Positions 39,399 to 50,195 of a stretch of 64,000 nucleotides of DNA are shown here, one piece after another. Below the pieces are notes generated by a model. It had not been told where the DNA came from. It saw nothing but the letters and a program-made list of their open reading frames with translations, and searched no databases. This DNA comes from Rhizobium sp. Root1220. Its GTDB lineage: Bacteria; Pseudomonadota; Alphaproteobacteria; Rhizobiales; Rhizobiaceae. Both the position numbers and the translations under genes were made by a program. The stretch spans positions 23,825-87,824 of the forward strand of contig NZ_LMDG01000023.1 of the NCBI RefSeq assembly GCF_001426265.1, read 5' to 3'. Within the stretch, counting starts at the first letter, position 1. Each line of letters starts with the position of its first letter.

Positions 39399-40718
39399 AT
39401 GAGTGCTCTTCGTACCGATCAAACGATTTTTGCACTGTCCAGTGGTTCTGTTCCCTCCGGCGTGGCTGTTGTCCGTCTTAGTGGACCGGACGTGACATCT
39501 GTTCTGACAAGTCTGCTCGGCGAAGTACCCGATCCGCGCCACGCCACCCTCAGAAAGATTCGGACCCGCAACGGTACAGTCCTCGATACCGGGCTCGTCC
39601 TGTTCTTCCCTGGTCCCAACTCTTTTACAGGCGAGAATGTCGCCGAGCTGCACCTCCACGGAGGGCGTGCTGTGGTTCAAGCCCTGTATGAGGAGTTAGG
39701 GAGCTTTTCAAATCTCAGGCCAGCGACCGCGGGCGAGTTCTCGCGACGCGCGTTCGAAAACGGCAAGCTTGATTTGGTCGAGATTGAAGGTCTTGCAGAT
39801 CTTATCGCTGCGGAGACGGAGATGCAGCGGCGCCTTGCGGTGGAGCATAGCTCGGGGGGCTTATCCGCTATCTACAACGGCTGGGCATCACGGTTGACGA
39901 GGGGACGGGCCCTTATCGAGGCTGAACTGGATTTTGCGGATGAGGATGATGTTCCGGGCTCGGTCTCTGAGCAAGTATGGGCTGATATGGTCCTGTTGGC
40001 GGATGAGATCGACAGCCAACTGAAGCAGACCGAAATGGGTGAGATCATTCGCGATGGTTTCAAGGTTGTCATCGCCGGTCGTCCCAATGCGGGGAAATCG
40101 AGCCTGATGAATGCACTGGTTCGTCGTGACGTCGCGATTGTCACGGAGGTTGCAGGAACAACCCGAGATGTTCTGCGAACTGACTTGCACATCGACGGGT
40201 TCCTGGTCAGGCTCCATGATACTGCCGGTCTACGCGACACGGATGAGGTCGTTGAGCGGGAGGGAATTCGACGGGCGCTGCAGATCATCGATGAGGCTGA
40301 TTTGGTCATCTATGCGGAGGATCTAACGGTTTCCGCCGCTATGGAGACCTTGCCTGCGCACAGTTTGATTGTCGGAACCAAGGCCGATCTGCCGCGCGGC
40401 AGCGCACGGACATACGACCTGACGGTTTCAGCTCGTGATGGTACCGGTCTTGACGAACTGCGTCGCTGCATCGCGGATCGTTTGAAAGAAAAGGTGCACC
40501 CACAATCGATGGCGATCCCAACTCGTTCGCGGCATAGCGATGCCCTTTCGCGTTCCCTCGCCGCGGTACGCGCATCGCTGACAGATACCGGCCGTGGCTT
40601 AGAAATGCGCGCTGAAGATCTGCGGGTGGCTTCCGACGCGCTCGGCCGCGTTACTGGGCGCGTCGATGTTGAGAATCTGCTCGATCTTATCTTCAGTGAG
40701 TTTTGCATCGGAAAATGA
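39399..40718 (+). CDS. mnmE: tRNA modification GTPase MnmE
   Basis: 439 residues from the ATG at 39399 ([16 protein letters not shown]). With MnmG it makes 5-carboxymethylaminomethyl uridine at the tRNA wobble position. The N-terminal domain binds formyl-THF; the GTPase has G1 [10 protein letters not shown]2 AGTTRD, G3 DTAGLRD and G4 GTKADL. The C-terminal catalytic cysteine is in FSEFCIGK. Its TGA stop is made by the first three bases of a parS-like site (40716-40731). Confidence 0.97.
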   Translation: MSALRTDQTIFALSSGSVPSGVAVVRLSGPDVTSVLTSLLGEVPDPRHATLRKIRTRNGTVLDTGLVLFFPGPNSFTGENVAELHLHGGRAVVQALYEELGSFSNLRPATAGEFSRRAFENGKLDLVEIEGLADLIAAETEMQRRLAVEHSSGGLSAIYNGWASRLTRGRALIEAELDFADEDDVPGSVSEQVWADMVLLADEIDSQLKQTEMGEIIRDGFKVVIAGRPNAGKSSLMNALVRRDVAIVTEVAGTTRDVLRTDLHIDGFLVRLHDTAGLRDTDEVVEREGIRRALQIIDEADLVIYAEDLTVSAAMETLPAHSLIVGTKADLPRGSARTYDLTVSARDGTGLDELRRCIADRLKEKVHPQSMAIPTRSRHSDALSRSLAAVRASLTDTGRGLEMRAEDLRVASDALGRVTGRVDVENLLDLIFSEFCIGK

Positions 40719-40731
40719 TTCACGTGAAACA
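40716..40731. other. parS-like site overlapping the mnmE stop codon
   Basis: TGATTCACGTGAAACA, 15 of 16 matches to parS. The single mismatch (A for T at position 3) turns the TGT of the consensus into the TGA that ends mnmE. Confidence 0.82.
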
Positions 40732-40754
40732 CGTGCACCAGCGTGTCGCACCAT

Positions 40755-40770
40755 GGTTTCACGTGAAACG
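40755..40770. other. parS site between mnmE and mnmG
   Basis: GGTTTCACGTGAAACG contains the 14-base perfect palindromic core GTTTCACGTGAAAC; only the two outer bases differ from consensus. Its centre is 39 bases from that of the preceding site, and it lies upstream of a TTGACT hexamer (40773-40778) that could serve the mnmG promoter. Confidence 0.88.
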
Positions 40771-40824
40771 CCTTGACTCAAGGTATGACTTCGCTCATCA
40801 CCAGGCAAGCTCAGGAGCATCGAA

Positions 40825-42699
40825 ATGAATACCCCTCGATATGATGTCATTGTCATTGGTGGTGGACACGCGGGCTGTGAGGCCGCGGCCGCGGCCGCTC
40901 GACTCGGTGCCAAGACTGCGCTGGTCACGCATAAACGAGACACCATCGGTGTAATGTCATGCAATCCAGCGATTGGCGGTCTTGGCAAAGGTCATCTTGT
41001 CCGTGAGATCGATGCGATGGACGGGCTTATGGGCCGTATCGCGGATCAATCGGGCATCCAGTTCAGAATGCTCAATCGGAAAAAAGGTCCGGCCGTTCGA
41101 GGTCCAAGGACGCAGGCCGATCGAAAGCTCTATCGCATGGCGATGCGTGCCGAGATCGAAGCGACACACAATCTGGACGTTGTCGAAGGCGATGCCTTCG
41201 ACATCGAGAGCCAGGATGGTCGAGTGCGTGCTGTAGTCATGAAAGATAGCCGGATTCTACACTGTGGTTCGGTTGTGCTTACGACGGGGACTTTTCTCAG
41301 GGGCCTTATTCATATCGGCGACCAAAAGATTCCCGCCGGCCGAGCCGGTGAAGAGCCGTCGATCGGTCTGTCCCACACACTCCTGGGCCTTGGCATCAAA
41401 CTTGGCCGTCTGAAAACCGGCACGCCAGCGCGTCTCGATGGCAAGTCAATTGATTGGTCAGCCGTCGGCCGCCAGAGCGCCGACGAGCATCCTGTCCCCT
41501 TCTCTTTCATGACCGACAGGATTACCAATCCTCAGGTTGACTGCGGCATCACGCGAACGACCGACGCGACACACCGCATCATCGTCGACAACCTAAGACG
41601 ATCAGCGTTATACTCTGGGCAAATCGAAGGTGTCGGGCCACGTTACTGCCCATCCATCGAAGACAAGTTGGTAAAGTTCGGTGAGCGCGACGGGCATCAG
41701 GTATTTCTCGAGCCGGAAGGGCTCGATGATGATACGGTCTATCCGAACGGAGTCTCGACATCGCTCCCGGCCGACGTACAGGAAGCATTTATTCGAACTA
41801 TCCCGGGATTAGAGCAAGCTAAGATTTTGCAACCCGGTTATGCGATCGAGTATGACCATGTCGATCCGCGTGAGTTGAAGCCATCGCTTGAGGTCAAGAA
41901 GATGGCCGGTCTGTTCCTCGCCGGTCAGATCAATGGAACGACGGGCTATGAGGAGGCCGCGGCGCAGGGTCTGGTCGCCGGTACCAATGCGGCTCGCTTG
42001 GCGGGTGGGAGCGCTGCGGTGCAGTTTAGCCGTACGGATTCGTATATCGGCGTGATGATTGATGATCTCACATCGCGCGGCGTATTGGAGCCGTACCGGA
42101 TGTTTACCTCCCGCGCCGAGTATAGGTTGTCGCTGCGGGCCGACAATGCCGACGTCCGTTTGACACCCCTGGCGATACAACTCGGTGCCATATCCTCAAG
42201 CCGCCACCGGCGTTTCGAAACGTACATCGCTGCGTTGGATGCAGGTCGTGCGCAGTTATCGTCGTTTGTTGCGACGCCCAACGAGGCGGGCCGTGCGGGC
42301 TTGAAGGTTAATCTCGATGGGCAAAGGCGCTCTGCCTACGATCTGCTTTCCCACACGGATATCGGATTGGCCAACCTCAAGGCACTTTGGCCGGAGCTTG
42401 CGGGTATCGCGCCCGAAGTTGGCGAGGCTTTGGAAATCGAAGCTCGGTATGCCGTCTATATGGGTCGGCAGTCGGCAGATATTGCCGATGTGAAGCGCGA
42501 TGAGGCACGCGTCATTCCCGATAATTTTGATTTTGATGCGCTATCGGGACTGTCAAATGAATTGAAGCACAAGCTGCGATCTCACCGGCCGCATAACGTT
42601 GCGCAGGCGACGATGATCGATGGCATGACACCGGCTGCCATTTCGCTGTTGCTCGTGCATTTGAGACGTGTTGAGAGTGTTGTCGCGATCTCCGCATAA
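40825..42699 (+). CDS. mnmG: tRNA uridine 5-carboxymethylaminomethyl modification enzyme MnmG
   Basis: 624 residues. The FAD-binding motif [19 protein letters not shown] and the family signature [23 protein letters not shown] are at the N-terminus; [18 protein letters not shown] lies in the second half. It is the partner of MnmE. AGGAG precedes the start by 8 bases. The gene is about 106 bases after mnmE, with two parS sites in between. Confidence 0.97.
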   Translation: MNTPRYDVIVIGGGHAGCEAAAAAARLGAKTALVTHKRDTIGVMSCNPAIGGLGKGHLVREIDAMDGLMGRIADQSGIQFRMLNRKKGPAVRGPRTQADRKLYRMAMRAEIEATHNLDVVEGDAFDIESQDGRVRAVVMKDSRILHCGSVVLTTGTFLRGLIHIGDQKIPAGRAGEEPSIGLSHTLLGLGIKLGRLKTGTPARLDGKSIDWSAVGRQSADEHPVPFSFMTDRITNPQVDCGITRTTDATHRIIVDNLRRSALYSGQIEGVGPRYCPSIEDKLVKFGERDGHQVFLEPEGLDDDTVYPNGVSTSLPADVQEAFIRTIPGLEQAKILQPGYAIEYDHVDPRELKPSLEVKKMAGLFLAGQINGTTGYEEAAAQGLVAGTNAARLAGGSAAVQFSRTDSYIGVMIDDLTSRGVLEPYRMFTSRAEYRLSLRADNADVRLTPLAIQLGAISSSRHRRFETYIAALDAGRAQLSSFVATPNEAGRAGLKVNLDGQRRSAYDLLSHTDIGLANLKALWPELAGIAPEVGEALEIEARYAVYMGRQSADIADVKRDEARVIPDNFDFDALSGLSNELKHKLRSHRPHNVAQATMIDGMTPAAISLLLVHLRRVESVVAISA

Positions 42700-42721
42700 T
42701 GCAGTTTTTGAGAGTCCTACC

Positions 42722-43339
42722 ATGAATATAAACGGTCGGCGTGTTTCACGTGAAACACAGGAGCGATTGGAGCACTTTGTTGCACTTTTTCAGAAGTGGA
42801 GCAAATCGATCAATCTAACAGCACCGTCGACGATGGAAGATGCCTGGCGGCGGCACATAGCCGACAGCGCGCAGATTTTTCAGCTTCAATCCCACCCCGG
42901 CAACTGGATCGACCTCGGCAGTGGAGGCGGGTTTCCTGGGATCGTTACAGCAATCTTTCTTTCTGAGCTTGGTGACGGCTGGGTTCATCTTATCGAAAGC
43001 AATCACAAGAAGGCGGCATTCCTGAGAGGTGCCCTACGTGAGACTGGCGCCAGGGGCAGTGTTCATGCCGTGCGTATTGAGGAAGCGGCGACTATCGTCC
43101 CGCTTGGCGACTTTGTCTCTGCGCGCGCGCTAACCGACCTTTCGAAGCTGCTCGAGTACATCGAGCCTTGGTCTCGGACAAACGCGAACGTTCGATCGTA
43201 CCTTCATAAAGGCCGGGATTACCGTGCCGAGATCGAGAAAGCGAATGGTGGCTGGAACTTCGATCTGCTAGAACACAAGAGCGCTGTCGAGCGAGACTCA
43301 GTTGTTCTGGAGGTTTTCAATCTCCGGCGCTCGGCGTAA
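42722..43339 (+). CDS. rsmG: 16S rRNA (guanine-N7)-methyltransferase RsmG
   Basis: 205 residues from the ATG at 42722; the longer frame from 42668 overlaps mnmG and lacks support. RsmG methylates G527 of 16S rRNA. The SAM site is [14 protein letters not shown], with the typical [23 protein letters not shown] before it. Codons 7-12 (encoding RVSRET) contain a perfect parS site. It is followed 18 bases later by parA. Confidence 0.95.
   Translation: MNINGRRVSRETQERLEHFVALFQKWSKSINLTAPSTMEDAWRRHIADSAQIFQLQSHPGNWIDLGSGGGFPGIVTAIFLSELGDGWVHLIESNHKKAAFLRGALRETGARGSVHAVRIEEAATIVPLGDFVSARALTDLSKLLEYIEPWSRTNANVRSYLHKGRDYRAEIEKANGGWNFDLLEHKSAVERDSVVLEVFNLRRSA
42742..42757. other. Perfect parS site inside rsmG
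   Basis: TGTTTCACGTGAAACA, identical to consensus; the palindrome extends to 18 bases (42741-42758). It lies within the first codons of rsmG, about 0.6 kb upstream of parA, and is read as Val-Ser-Arg-Glu-Thr. Confidence 0.95.
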
Positions 43340-43357
43340 CAGATCGGTGATGCTGCA

Positions 43358-44152
43358 ATGGCTGGCGAACGAAATCGTATTATTACCATCGCAAATCAAA
43401 AGGGTGGTGTGGGCAAAACGACCACAGCCATTAATTTGGCTACCGCTTTGGCGGCGATAGGCGAGCGTGTGCTGATTGTTGATCTCGATCCGCAGGGAAA
43501 TGCAAGCACCGGGCTCGGCATTGAGCGTAAGCTGCGGCGACTATCGTCCTATGATTTGTTGCTAGGCGAATATGGAATTGAAGAGGTCTCGCAGCAGACC
43601 GCGGTGCCGAATCTTTTTATAGTGCCATCGACGATGGATCTGCTCGGCATCGAGATGGAAATTGCGCAGCAGAGCGATAGGGTTTTCAAGCTGAAGAAGG
43701 CGCTCGCTGCGGAGGACGCCTTTCGGTTCTCATACATTTTAGTCGATTGCCCACCCTCGTTCAATCTGTTGACGATGAACGCAATGGCCGCTGCACATTC
43801 AGTTCTGGTGCCGCTGCAATGCGAATTTTTTGCGCTTGAGGGCCTGAGCCAGCTATTGGAGACGGTTGACCAGGTGCGACGCACCGTGAATCCGCGCCTT
43901 GATATTCAAGGTATTGTGCTAACGATGTTTGACTCCCGCAATAATCTTGCGCAACAGGTGGTCAATGATGTCCGCACCCATCTCGGCGAGAAGGTCTATC
44001 ACACCTTGATTCCCCGCAACGTACGCGTCTCGGAGGCGCCATCCTACGGAAAGCCGGCGATTCTGTACGATCTGAAGTGTGCGGGTAGCCAGGCATATCT
44101 GCAACTTGCCTCAGAGGTTATACAGCGGGAACGCCAGCGTTTGGCGGCTTAG
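43358..44152 (+). CDS. parA: Chromosome partitioning ATPase ParA
   Basis: 264 residues, the small chromosomal ParA/Soj type without an N-terminal DNA-binding domain. The deviant Walker A is KGGVGKTTTAINL near residue 15, with DLDPQGNASTGLG and VDCPPSFNLLT following. It binds DNA non-specifically as an ATP dimer and pulls ParB-parS complexes apart. It forms an operon with parB, 22 bases apart, behind mnmG-rsmG. Confidence 0.97.
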   Translation: MAGERNRIITIANQKGGVGKTTTAINLATALAAIGERVLIVDLDPQGNASTGLGIERKLRRLSSYDLLLGEYGIEEVSQQTAVPNLFIVPSTMDLLGIEMEIAQQSDRVFKLKKALAAEDAFRFSYILVDCPPSFNLLTMNAMAAAHSVLVPLQCEFFALEGLSQLLETVDQVRRTVNPRLDIQGIVLTMFDSRNNLAQQVVNDVRTHLGEKVYHTLIPRNVRVSEAPSYGKPAILYDLKCAGSQAYLQLASEVIQRERQRLAA

Positions 44153-44174
44153 GAATTTAACAGCGAGCTCGACA

Positions 44175-45059
44175 ATGAACGATGATGTCTCTAAGCGAAG
44201 ACTGGGCCGCGGTCTGGCCGCTCTTATTGGAGAGATGGACCAGCCTGTAGTGGCCGATTCTGAAAAGCCAAACGTCAGTCCTGACCGCATGGTGCCGATT
44301 GAATTCGTGAGCCGCAACCCGCGCAATCCTCGTCGTTTCTTTGACGAAAGCGAATTGCATGATTTAGCGAGCTCTATTCGCCAGCATGGCATCGTGCAGC
44401 CGGTCGTCGTTCGCACGTTGTCTGTGAACCAGCACGAAATAATAGCCGGCGAAAGACGTTGGCGCGCGGCGCAGCTTGCGGGTCTGGTCGAAATTCCGGT
44501 TATCGTACGCAACGTTGATGACAAAACGGCGCTCGAGATCGCGATTGTTGAAAACGTTCAGCGGTCGGATCTCAATCCCTTGGAAGAGGCGCTTGGCTAC
44601 GAACAGTTGATTGCGGAATATGGATACACGCAGAATGATCTGGGTGAGATCATCGGCAAGAGTCGCAGTCATGTCGCCAACTCGTTGCGGCTCTTGAAGC
44701 TGCCCGAGCCGGTTCGTGACCTATTGGCGGGTGGTAGTTTGTCGGCGGGTCACGCTCGGGCCCTGGTCCCGACCTCAGACCCCGCCGCGCTCGCCCGGAC
44801 AATTGTGTCCAAGGGCATGTCCGTTCGCGACGCCGAACGGTTGGCGCAAAACGACATCAAGGCGCAGTCCGAGCCCAAGCTGGCGGCCCAACTGCGAGAC
44901 CACAAGGATTCCGATACGCTTGCCCTGGAACGGACGCTTTCCGACACCCTGGGGCTTGATGTAACGATTAACCACAAGGCAACTGGGGGTCAGATTCGGA
45001 TTTCCTATAAGTCGCTGGATCAGCTGGAGGAAATCTGCAGGCTTCTCGAGCGGCGGTAG
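44175..45059 (+). CDS. parB: Chromosome partitioning protein ParB (parS-binding CTPase)
   Basis: 294 residues from the ATG at 44175 (MNDDVSKRRLGRGLAALIG). The N-terminal ParA-contact motif is RRLGRGLAALIG, the CTP-binding motif GERRWRAAQ, ENVQRSDLNPLEEA follows, and the parS-reading HTH is YTQNDLGEIIGKSRSHVANSLRLLKLP. The C-terminal dimerisation segment ends in LDQLEEICRLLERR. It should load at the parS sites listed in this window. Confidence 0.97.
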   Translation: MNDDVSKRRLGRGLAALIGEMDQPVVADSEKPNVSPDRMVPIEFVSRNPRNPRRFFDESELHDLASSIRQHGIVQPVVVRTLSVNQHEIIAGERRWRAAQLAGLVEIPVIVRNVDDKTALEIAIVENVQRSDLNPLEEALGYEQLIAEYGYTQNDLGEIIGKSRSHVANSLRLLKLPEPVRDLLAGGSLSAGHARALVPTSDPAALARTIVSKGMSVRDAERLAQNDIKAQSEPKLAAQLRDHKDSDTLALERTLSDTLGLDVTINHKATGGQIRISYKSLDQLEEICRLLERR

Positions 45060-45067
45060 AGTGGGCG

Positions 45068-46102
45068 CTATCTTCTGGCCGACTGTAGCGTTGTAGAAAG
45101 CAGGGTTTGAAGCGCGATTGTATCTTCAAGGTTCGATCGTTTGCGTGTTTGCAAGATGGCAGCCTGAAGCCGGTTTGTTTCACGCGTGACAGCCTCAGAT
45201 GACCACGTTCGCAAAGCTTGTTCGACAATCGGCTTGCGTCGGAAATGCAAGTGGCGCCCCATAGTTTGCATGACCTGGCCCACCGGAAGGCGCTTGTCAT
45301 CCATCTCGGCCTTCATCGCGTCCATCAGCTGAAATTGCTTGAGGCACGCCTGGATAACCAGGAATATCGCGGTCTTCGACGCGATGATCTTCTGCATGGC
45401 ATGAAGGAAGTTTCCGGGGTTGCCGCTCAGTATTGCATCAACGGCATCGTCCACGGAGATGGCACTCGCGTCGCCGATGATCTCCGTCACGTGATGCTCC
45501 TCGATCGTCTGACACCCGCGGCGATATAAGGCGAGCTTTCGCAGTTCATTGCGAGAGGCAATCCGGTCTCCGCCAATCAGCTCCAATAGCGCCTGCCTTG
45601 CCGCGGCCGTTATAGTCAGTCCGGTTTCAGAGAGCTCGGCGTCTATCAGACCATTTAGGGCACGCGTGTCGTCGGCATAGCATGGAATGGTCATGACCGT
45701 TCGCGCGGTCTCTGCCAATTTTCTGAGAAGGGAGCCCTTCTTGAGATCGCCCGCTTCGACAATCACGAAGGTCGCATCTGGTGTGTCGGCTGAGAGCGAG
45801 TGCAGCGAATCAACAAGATACTTTTCGTTGCTGGCCCCGCGGATCCAGATAAGTTTGTCGCCGCCGAACAATCCGATCGCACCCGCCTCGTCGATAAGTC
45901 GACCGTGATCTCGTTGCAGGTCGCCGATATCAAGCTTAATCAACGAAAAGGGATCGTCGAGCGAGACGCCCGTCCTCCCGGCAATCGCGGTTGCCCGCTC
46001 GGACACCAAGCCCCGATCCGGTCCATAGACGACAAAAAGGCGATAGTTGCGGGCGGATTTCTGTAGAAACCCTTCAAACTCGTGCGATTTTATATCGGCC
46101 AT
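45068..46102 (-). CDS. holA: DNA polymerase III delta subunit
   Basis: 344 residues from the ATG at 46102 (MADIKSHEFEGFLQKSARNYRLFVVYGPDRGL); the open frame continues 29 codons upstream into lptE without similarity. HolA is the clamp-loader subunit that opens the beta clamp; the AAA+ fold lacks a working Walker A, as expected (VYGPDRGLVSERA). It lies convergent to parB and 10 bases after lptE. Confidence 0.93.
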   Translation of the reverse strand: MADIKSHEFEGFLQKSARNYRLFVVYGPDRGLVSERATAIAGRTGVSLDDPFSLIKLDIGDLQRDHGRLIDEAGAIGLFGGDKLIWIRGASNEKYLVDSLHSLSADTPDATFVIVEAGDLKKGSLLRKLAETARTVMTIPCYADDTRALNGLIDAELSETGLTITAAARQALLELIGGDRIASRNELRKLALYRRGCQTIEEHHVTEIIGDASAISVDDAVDAILSGNPGNFLHAMQKIIASKTAIFLVIQACLKQFQLMDAMKAEMDDKRLPVGQVMQTMGRHLHFRRKPIVEQALRTWSSEAVTRETNRLQAAILQTRKRSNLEDTIALQTLLSTTLQSARR

Positions 46103-46112
46103 ATGACCGTCC

Positions 46113-46634
46113 CTAGCGGCCGAGAGCAGCCGCAATGTCGGCGCCCACAAACTCGGCTGCCTGGCGGGCGGCGCGGTTCTCCGCGTCACGAATGGCGCGT
46201 TGCTTGGCGAACTCCTGGAACGGAAAGTCGACGAGCGCCGTCGCGTAGCGGTTGCCCGCCTTGATCACATGTCCATCCTTTGTTGCCTTCAGCGTGTAGT
46301 CGACGCTTACTGTCGCACGCCCGGCAAGGGAGGTGTCGGACGACTCGACAAGTAGCGTGCTGATGACACTGGAGCGCGCGCTCAATTCGACCTTGTAGTC
46401 TGGGTTTTCCGGTTCTCCTCCACCACCTGAGGCGAGGAAGATCAATCGGTTGCGCACCTCCTGCTCGACGCGACTCGCCGGCTCAGAGAAGGTGACGGAC
46501 GCAAGCTTGCCCGCAGCACCGGAACCTTCGGAGTAGAGCGGGCGAACCTGGCAGGACGTGAGAAGTATCGTGGAAGCAAGGATCGCGGCAACACCTGTAC
46601 CGCGCGCCAGCTTAGGGGCGATATTAAACGACAA
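46113..46634 (-). CDS. lptE: LPS-assembly lipoprotein LptE
   Basis: 173 residues, TTG start at 46634 with AAGGA 9 bases upstream, nested 11 bases into the end of leuS. A lipoprotein signal peptide is clear: basic N-region, hydrophobic [14 protein letters not shown] and lipobox LLTSC. The mature part is the small alpha/beta LptE/RlpB domain ([23 protein letters not shown]). It plugs the LptD barrel that inserts LPS in the outer membrane. The leuS-lptE-holA order is conserved in many Proteobacteria. Confidence 0.9.
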   Translation of the reverse strand: MSFNIAPKLARGTGVAAILASTILLTSCQVRPLYSEGSGAAGKLASVTFSEPASRVEQEVRNRLIFLASGGGGEPENPDYKVELSARSSVISTLLVESSDTSLAGRATVSVDYTLKATKDGHVIKAGNRYATALVDFPFQEFAKQRAIRDAENRAARQAAEFVGADIAAALGR

Positions 46635-49254
46635 TGTTCACAATCCTTTGCGGAACCACAATGATCTTCTTCGGGACCTGACCGCTTAGCGCCCTCTTGA
46701 CCTCGTCCAGCGCGAGCGCGCTTTCGGTGACGGCATTCTGATCTGCGTCGCGAGAAATTGTCAATTCGGCGCGCTTCTTCCCGTTGATCTGAACCGGGAG
46801 AACCACGTCGTTTTCGACAACCAGGTTTTCATCATAGGTTGGCCAGCCGGCCTGCGCCAGAACGCCGCTGTTGCCCAGCGCTGTCCAGCACTCCTCGGCA
46901 AGGTGCGGTGTCATGGGAGCCACCAGCTGAACAAGGATTTCGGCTGCATCGCGAGCTGCGGCGCGATAGGCTGCATCGCCTTCACCGGCCGAAATCCTGC
47001 TCAAGGGAGCGGCGAGCGCATTCACGAGCTCGTAGATCCGCGCGACAGCCTTGTTGAACCAAAGCTTATCATAGTCGTTCTGGACAGCCTTCAGCGTCCT
47101 ATGAGCCACCTGGGAGATGGCAAGTGCTTCGCCGTCCCTGGCCGGAGCTGACGCTACGCCTTTCAAATTCCCTGACGCCTCCGAGATGAGGCGCCAGAGG
47201 CGCTGGGTGAAACGATGAGCGCCCTCCACGCCGGATTCGGACCATATGACATCGCGCTCAGGGGGCGAATCCGACAGAACGAAAAAGCGCGCTGTATCCG
47301 CTCCATAAGATGCGATGATATCGTCGGGGTCGACAACATTCTTCTTCGACTTCGACATCTTCTCGATCGAGCCGATTGCGATCTCCTCGCTGTTCGACAG
47401 CAGGTAAGCGCGGCGTTTGCCGTCCAGTTCCTCGATGCGAATGTCTGCCGGCGCTACCCATTCACGGTTCATGCCAGAGCCCCGGCTATAAGTCTCGTGG
47501 ACGACCATCCCCTGAGTGAAGAGACCTTTGAATGGTTCCTTGACGTCGACGTGACCGGTCTCGCGCATCGCCCGCGTGAAAAAGCGAGAGTAAAGCAGGT
47601 GCAGAATCGCGTGCTCGATGCCGCCGATATACTGATCGACGGGCAGCCAGCGGTTGGCGGCTTCGGAATCCGTAGGGCTGCTCTCCCACGGAGCCGTGAA
47701 GCGTGTGAAATACCAGCTCGAGTCGACAAACGTGTCCATCGTGTCGGTCTCACGCCGGGCATCCTTGCCGCAGTGGGGGCACGCCACATGGCGCCATGTC
47801 GGATGGCGATCGAGCGGATTGCCCGGTTGATCGAAAGTCACATCCTGTGGCAGTTCGACCGGCAAGTCCTTTTTCGGGACGGGAACGACACCGCAGTCCT
47901 CGCAATGGATAACCGGAATTGGGCAACCCCAGTAGCGCTGCCGAGAAATACCCCAGTCACGCAGGCGGAAATTGACCTTGCGCTCTCCCTGCGGAGCATT
48001 GCCAAGCGACATCCCGGATAGCCGGTCGACAACAATGCCGAACGCCTCGTCGGTAGTCGTTCCATCGAGAAAGCGCGAGTTGATCATGACACCCTCGCCA
48101 TCGTAGGCGACCTCGCCCACGCTGAAGGTCGCTGCGTCGCCGTCCTTTGGCATCACGACCGGCACGACCGGCAGATCGTATTTACGGGCAAACTCCAAGT
48201 CGCGCTGGTCGCCCGACGGGCAGCCGAAAATCGCGCCCGTCCCGTAGTCCATCAGCACGAAGTTCGCGACATAGACCGGCAGCTCCCAGGAAGGGTCCAG
48301 TGGATGCTTCACGCGGATGCCTGTGTCGATCCCCTTCTTCTCAGCGGTCTCCAGCGCCGCCAGGGACGTGCCGGCGCGGCGGCATTCCTCGCAGAAGGCG
48401 TCGATAGCCGGATTCTTGGCAGCGGCATCTTTCGCGAGCGGATGATCGGCTGCGATCGCCAGGAAGGAAGCGCCAAAGAGCGTATCCGGTCTGGTGGTAT
48501 AAACCGTGATTTCCGTCTCGCCGGCCGGAGCGGTCTCTTTGACAATCTCCCAGCGCAGCGTCATTCCTTCGGAACGACCGATCCAGTTCTTCTGCATCAG
48601 CCGGACTTTTTCTGGCCATTGGTCAAGCGTATCAAGCGCGTCAAGCAGGTCCTGGCTGAAATCTGTTATCTTGAAGAACCATTGTGTCAGTTCCCGCTGC
48701 TCAACGAGCGCGCCGGAACGCCAGCCGCGCCCCTCGATGACCTGCTCGTTGGCCAGCACCGTATTGTCGACCGGATCCCAGTTGACCTTGGACTGCTTGC
48801 GGTAGACGAGCCCTTTCTCCAGGAAATCCAGGAAGAGATGCTGTTGGTGCCGATAGTAGGCTACGTCGCAGGTCGCGAATTCGCGACTCCAGTCCAGCGA
48901 CAGGCCCATGGCCTTCAGCTGCGATCTCATGGAGGCGATGTTCTGATGGGTCCACGATGCCGGATGCACACCGCGCTCCATCGCGGCGTTTTCCGCCGGC
49001 ATGCCAAAAGCATCCCACCCCATCGGATGGAGAACGTTATAGCCGCGAGCTCGTTTGTAACGGGCAACCACGTCGCCCATGGCGTAGTTCCGCACATGGC
49101 CCATGTGAATGCGTCCAGATGGATACGGAAACATCTCCAGTACGTAGTATTTTTCGCGCGGATCGCTATTGTCGGTCTCGAAGACCTTTTCGTCATTCCA
49201 TTTTTGCTGCCAGCGAGGCTCGGCATCGCGCGGATTATAACGTTCGGTAGCCAT
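46624..49254 (-). CDS. leuS: Leucyl-tRNA synthetase
   Basis: 876 residues, class Ia enzyme. The HIGH signature is [19 protein letters not shown], the KMSKS loop [13 protein letters not shown], and a CP1 editing domain ([22 protein letters not shown]) lies between them. A zinc site of the CP1 region is suggested by CEDCGVVPV and CPHCG. It is the first gene of the leuS-lptE-holA unit. The 200-base gap to the divergent yggS gene shows no strong promoter by eye. Confidence 0.98.
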   Translation of the reverse strand: MATERYNPRDAEPRWQQKWNDEKVFETDNSDPREKYYVLEMFPYPSGRIHMGHVRNYAMGDVVARYKRARGYNVLHPMGWDAFGMPAENAAMERGVHPASWTHQNIASMRSQLKAMGLSLDWSREFATCDVAYYRHQQHLFLDFLEKGLVYRKQSKVNWDPVDNTVLANEQVIEGRGWRSGALVEQRELTQWFFKITDFSQDLLDALDTLDQWPEKVRLMQKNWIGRSEGMTLRWEIVKETAPAGETEITVYTTRPDTLFGASFLAIAADHPLAKDAAAKNPAIDAFCEECRRAGTSLAALETAEKKGIDTGIRVKHPLDPSWELPVYVANFVLMDYGTGAIFGCPSGDQRDLEFARKYDLPVVPVVMPKDGDAATFSVGEVAYDGEGVMINSRFLDGTTTDEAFGIVVDRLSGMSLGNAPQGERKVNFRLRDWGISRQRYWGCPIPVIHCEDCGVVPVPKKDLPVELPQDVTFDQPGNPLDRHPTWRHVACPHCGKDARRETDTMDTFVDSSWYFTRFTAPWESSPTDSEAANRWLPVDQYIGGIEHAILHLLYSRFFTRAMRETGHVDVKEPFKGLFTQGMVVHETYSRGSGMNREWVAPADIRIEELDGKRRAYLLSNSEEIAIGSIEKMSKSKKNVVDPDDIIASYGADTARFFVLSDSPPERDVIWSESGVEGAHRFTQRLWRLISEASGNLKGVASAPARDGEALAISQVAHRTLKAVQNDYDKLWFNKAVARIYELVNALAAPLSRISAGEGDAAYRAAARDAAEILVQLVAPMTPHLAEECWTALGNSGVLAQAGWPTYDENLVVENDVVLPVQINGKKRAELTISRDADQNAVTESALALDEVKRALSGQVPKKIIVVPQRIVNIVV

Positions 49255-49454
49255 CGTATTCGTATTTCCGGAAATCAGGGGAGTAGGTGGTGACCTTCAC
49301 CATGAAACCACTGTAGCGTCAAGTTTTGCAGCTGTCTCGAACGGCTGTTCCCGCCCCCTTTGGCGACGATTTCGCGCGGGTGGGCCTTGGCAAGCACAGA
49401 ACGGGCGTTTAGTGCATTGCCATCTTTTTCATCCGGTCATGTCGGGACAAAACG

Positions 49455-50114
49455 ATGGAACTTCAAGAGCGACTGGACGATGTGCGTTTGCGCATAGCGA
49501 ACGCCGAGCGCCAAGACGGCCGATCTTCAGAATCTGTGCAACTCGTTGCCGTGTCCAAGACATTCGACGCACTAGCGATCCGGCCGGCGATAGAGGCGGG
49601 ACAGCGGATCTTCGGAGAAAACCGGGTTCAGGAAAGTCAGGCAAAATGGCCCGAACTGAAGTCGGAGACCGTCGATATCGAGCTTCGTCTGATTGGCCCA
49701 TTGCAATCGAACAAGGTGACGGAGGCCGTCGCACTCTTTGATGTTATCGAGACGATCGATCGCGAGAAAATCGCGCGGGCGCTCGCCGCCGAGATCAAGC
49801 GACAGGCAAGGAGCGTTCGGCTCTATGTTCAGGTAAACACCGGTCTCGAGCCGCAAAAGGCAGGTATTGAGCCTGGCGATACCGCTGCCTTTGTCGATTT
49901 CTGCCGAGACGAACTCGGTCTTACCATCGAAGGGCTCATGTGCATCCCGCCAGCGGATGAAAATCCCGGGCCGCATTTTGCCCTGCTGGCAAAGCTGGCG
50001 AAGGCCAGCGGACTTGGCAAGCTGTCCATGGGGATGTCTGGCGACTACGAAACGGCGATTGCATTCGGTGCAACAAGCGTTCGCGTCGGATCTGCAATTT
50101 TCGGGGCACGCTGA
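49455..50114 (+). CDS. YggS/PROSC family PLP-homeostasis protein
   Basis: 219 residues. The PLP lysine is in LVAVSKTFDALAIRPAIEAG, followed by FGENRVQESQAKW, and the C-terminal phosphate loop is LSMGMSGDYETAIAFGATSVRVGSAIFG. The family is a single-domain fold-type III PLP protein without enzyme activity that buffers free PLP and affects amino-acid metabolism. No strong ribosome site is visible. Confidence 0.92.
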   Translation: MELQERLDDVRLRIANAERQDGRSSESVQLVAVSKTFDALAIRPAIEAGQRIFGENRVQESQAKWPELKSETVDIELRLIGPLQSNKVTEAVALFDVIETIDREKIARALAAEIKRQARSVRLYVQVNTGLEPQKAGIEPGDTAAFVDFCRDELGLTIEGLMCIPPADENPGPHFALLAKLAKASGLGKLSMGMSGDYETAIAFGATSVRVGSAIFGAR

Positions 50115-50195
50115 CACGCTGCTTTGGTCGGGCTTTCTCTCCTGTTGTTCGTCCCCTAGATTTGACGGATAACCGCATATCCTGGGGAGGAGCAG

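Noticed and set aside
43340..43357. Separate parAB promoter in the rsmG-parA gap
   Set aside because: The gap is only 18 bases and holds no promoter hexamers; parA is more likely read from upstream.
45176..45191. parS-like TGTTTCACGCGTGACA in holA
   Set aside because: Only the left half-site is intact; the right arm is shifted and does not match, so it is not a credible ParB site.
48304..49293. Long open frame opposite leuS
   Set aside because: It is the antisense shadow of a well-supported synthetase gene in GC-rich DNA, with no family motifs or ribosome site.
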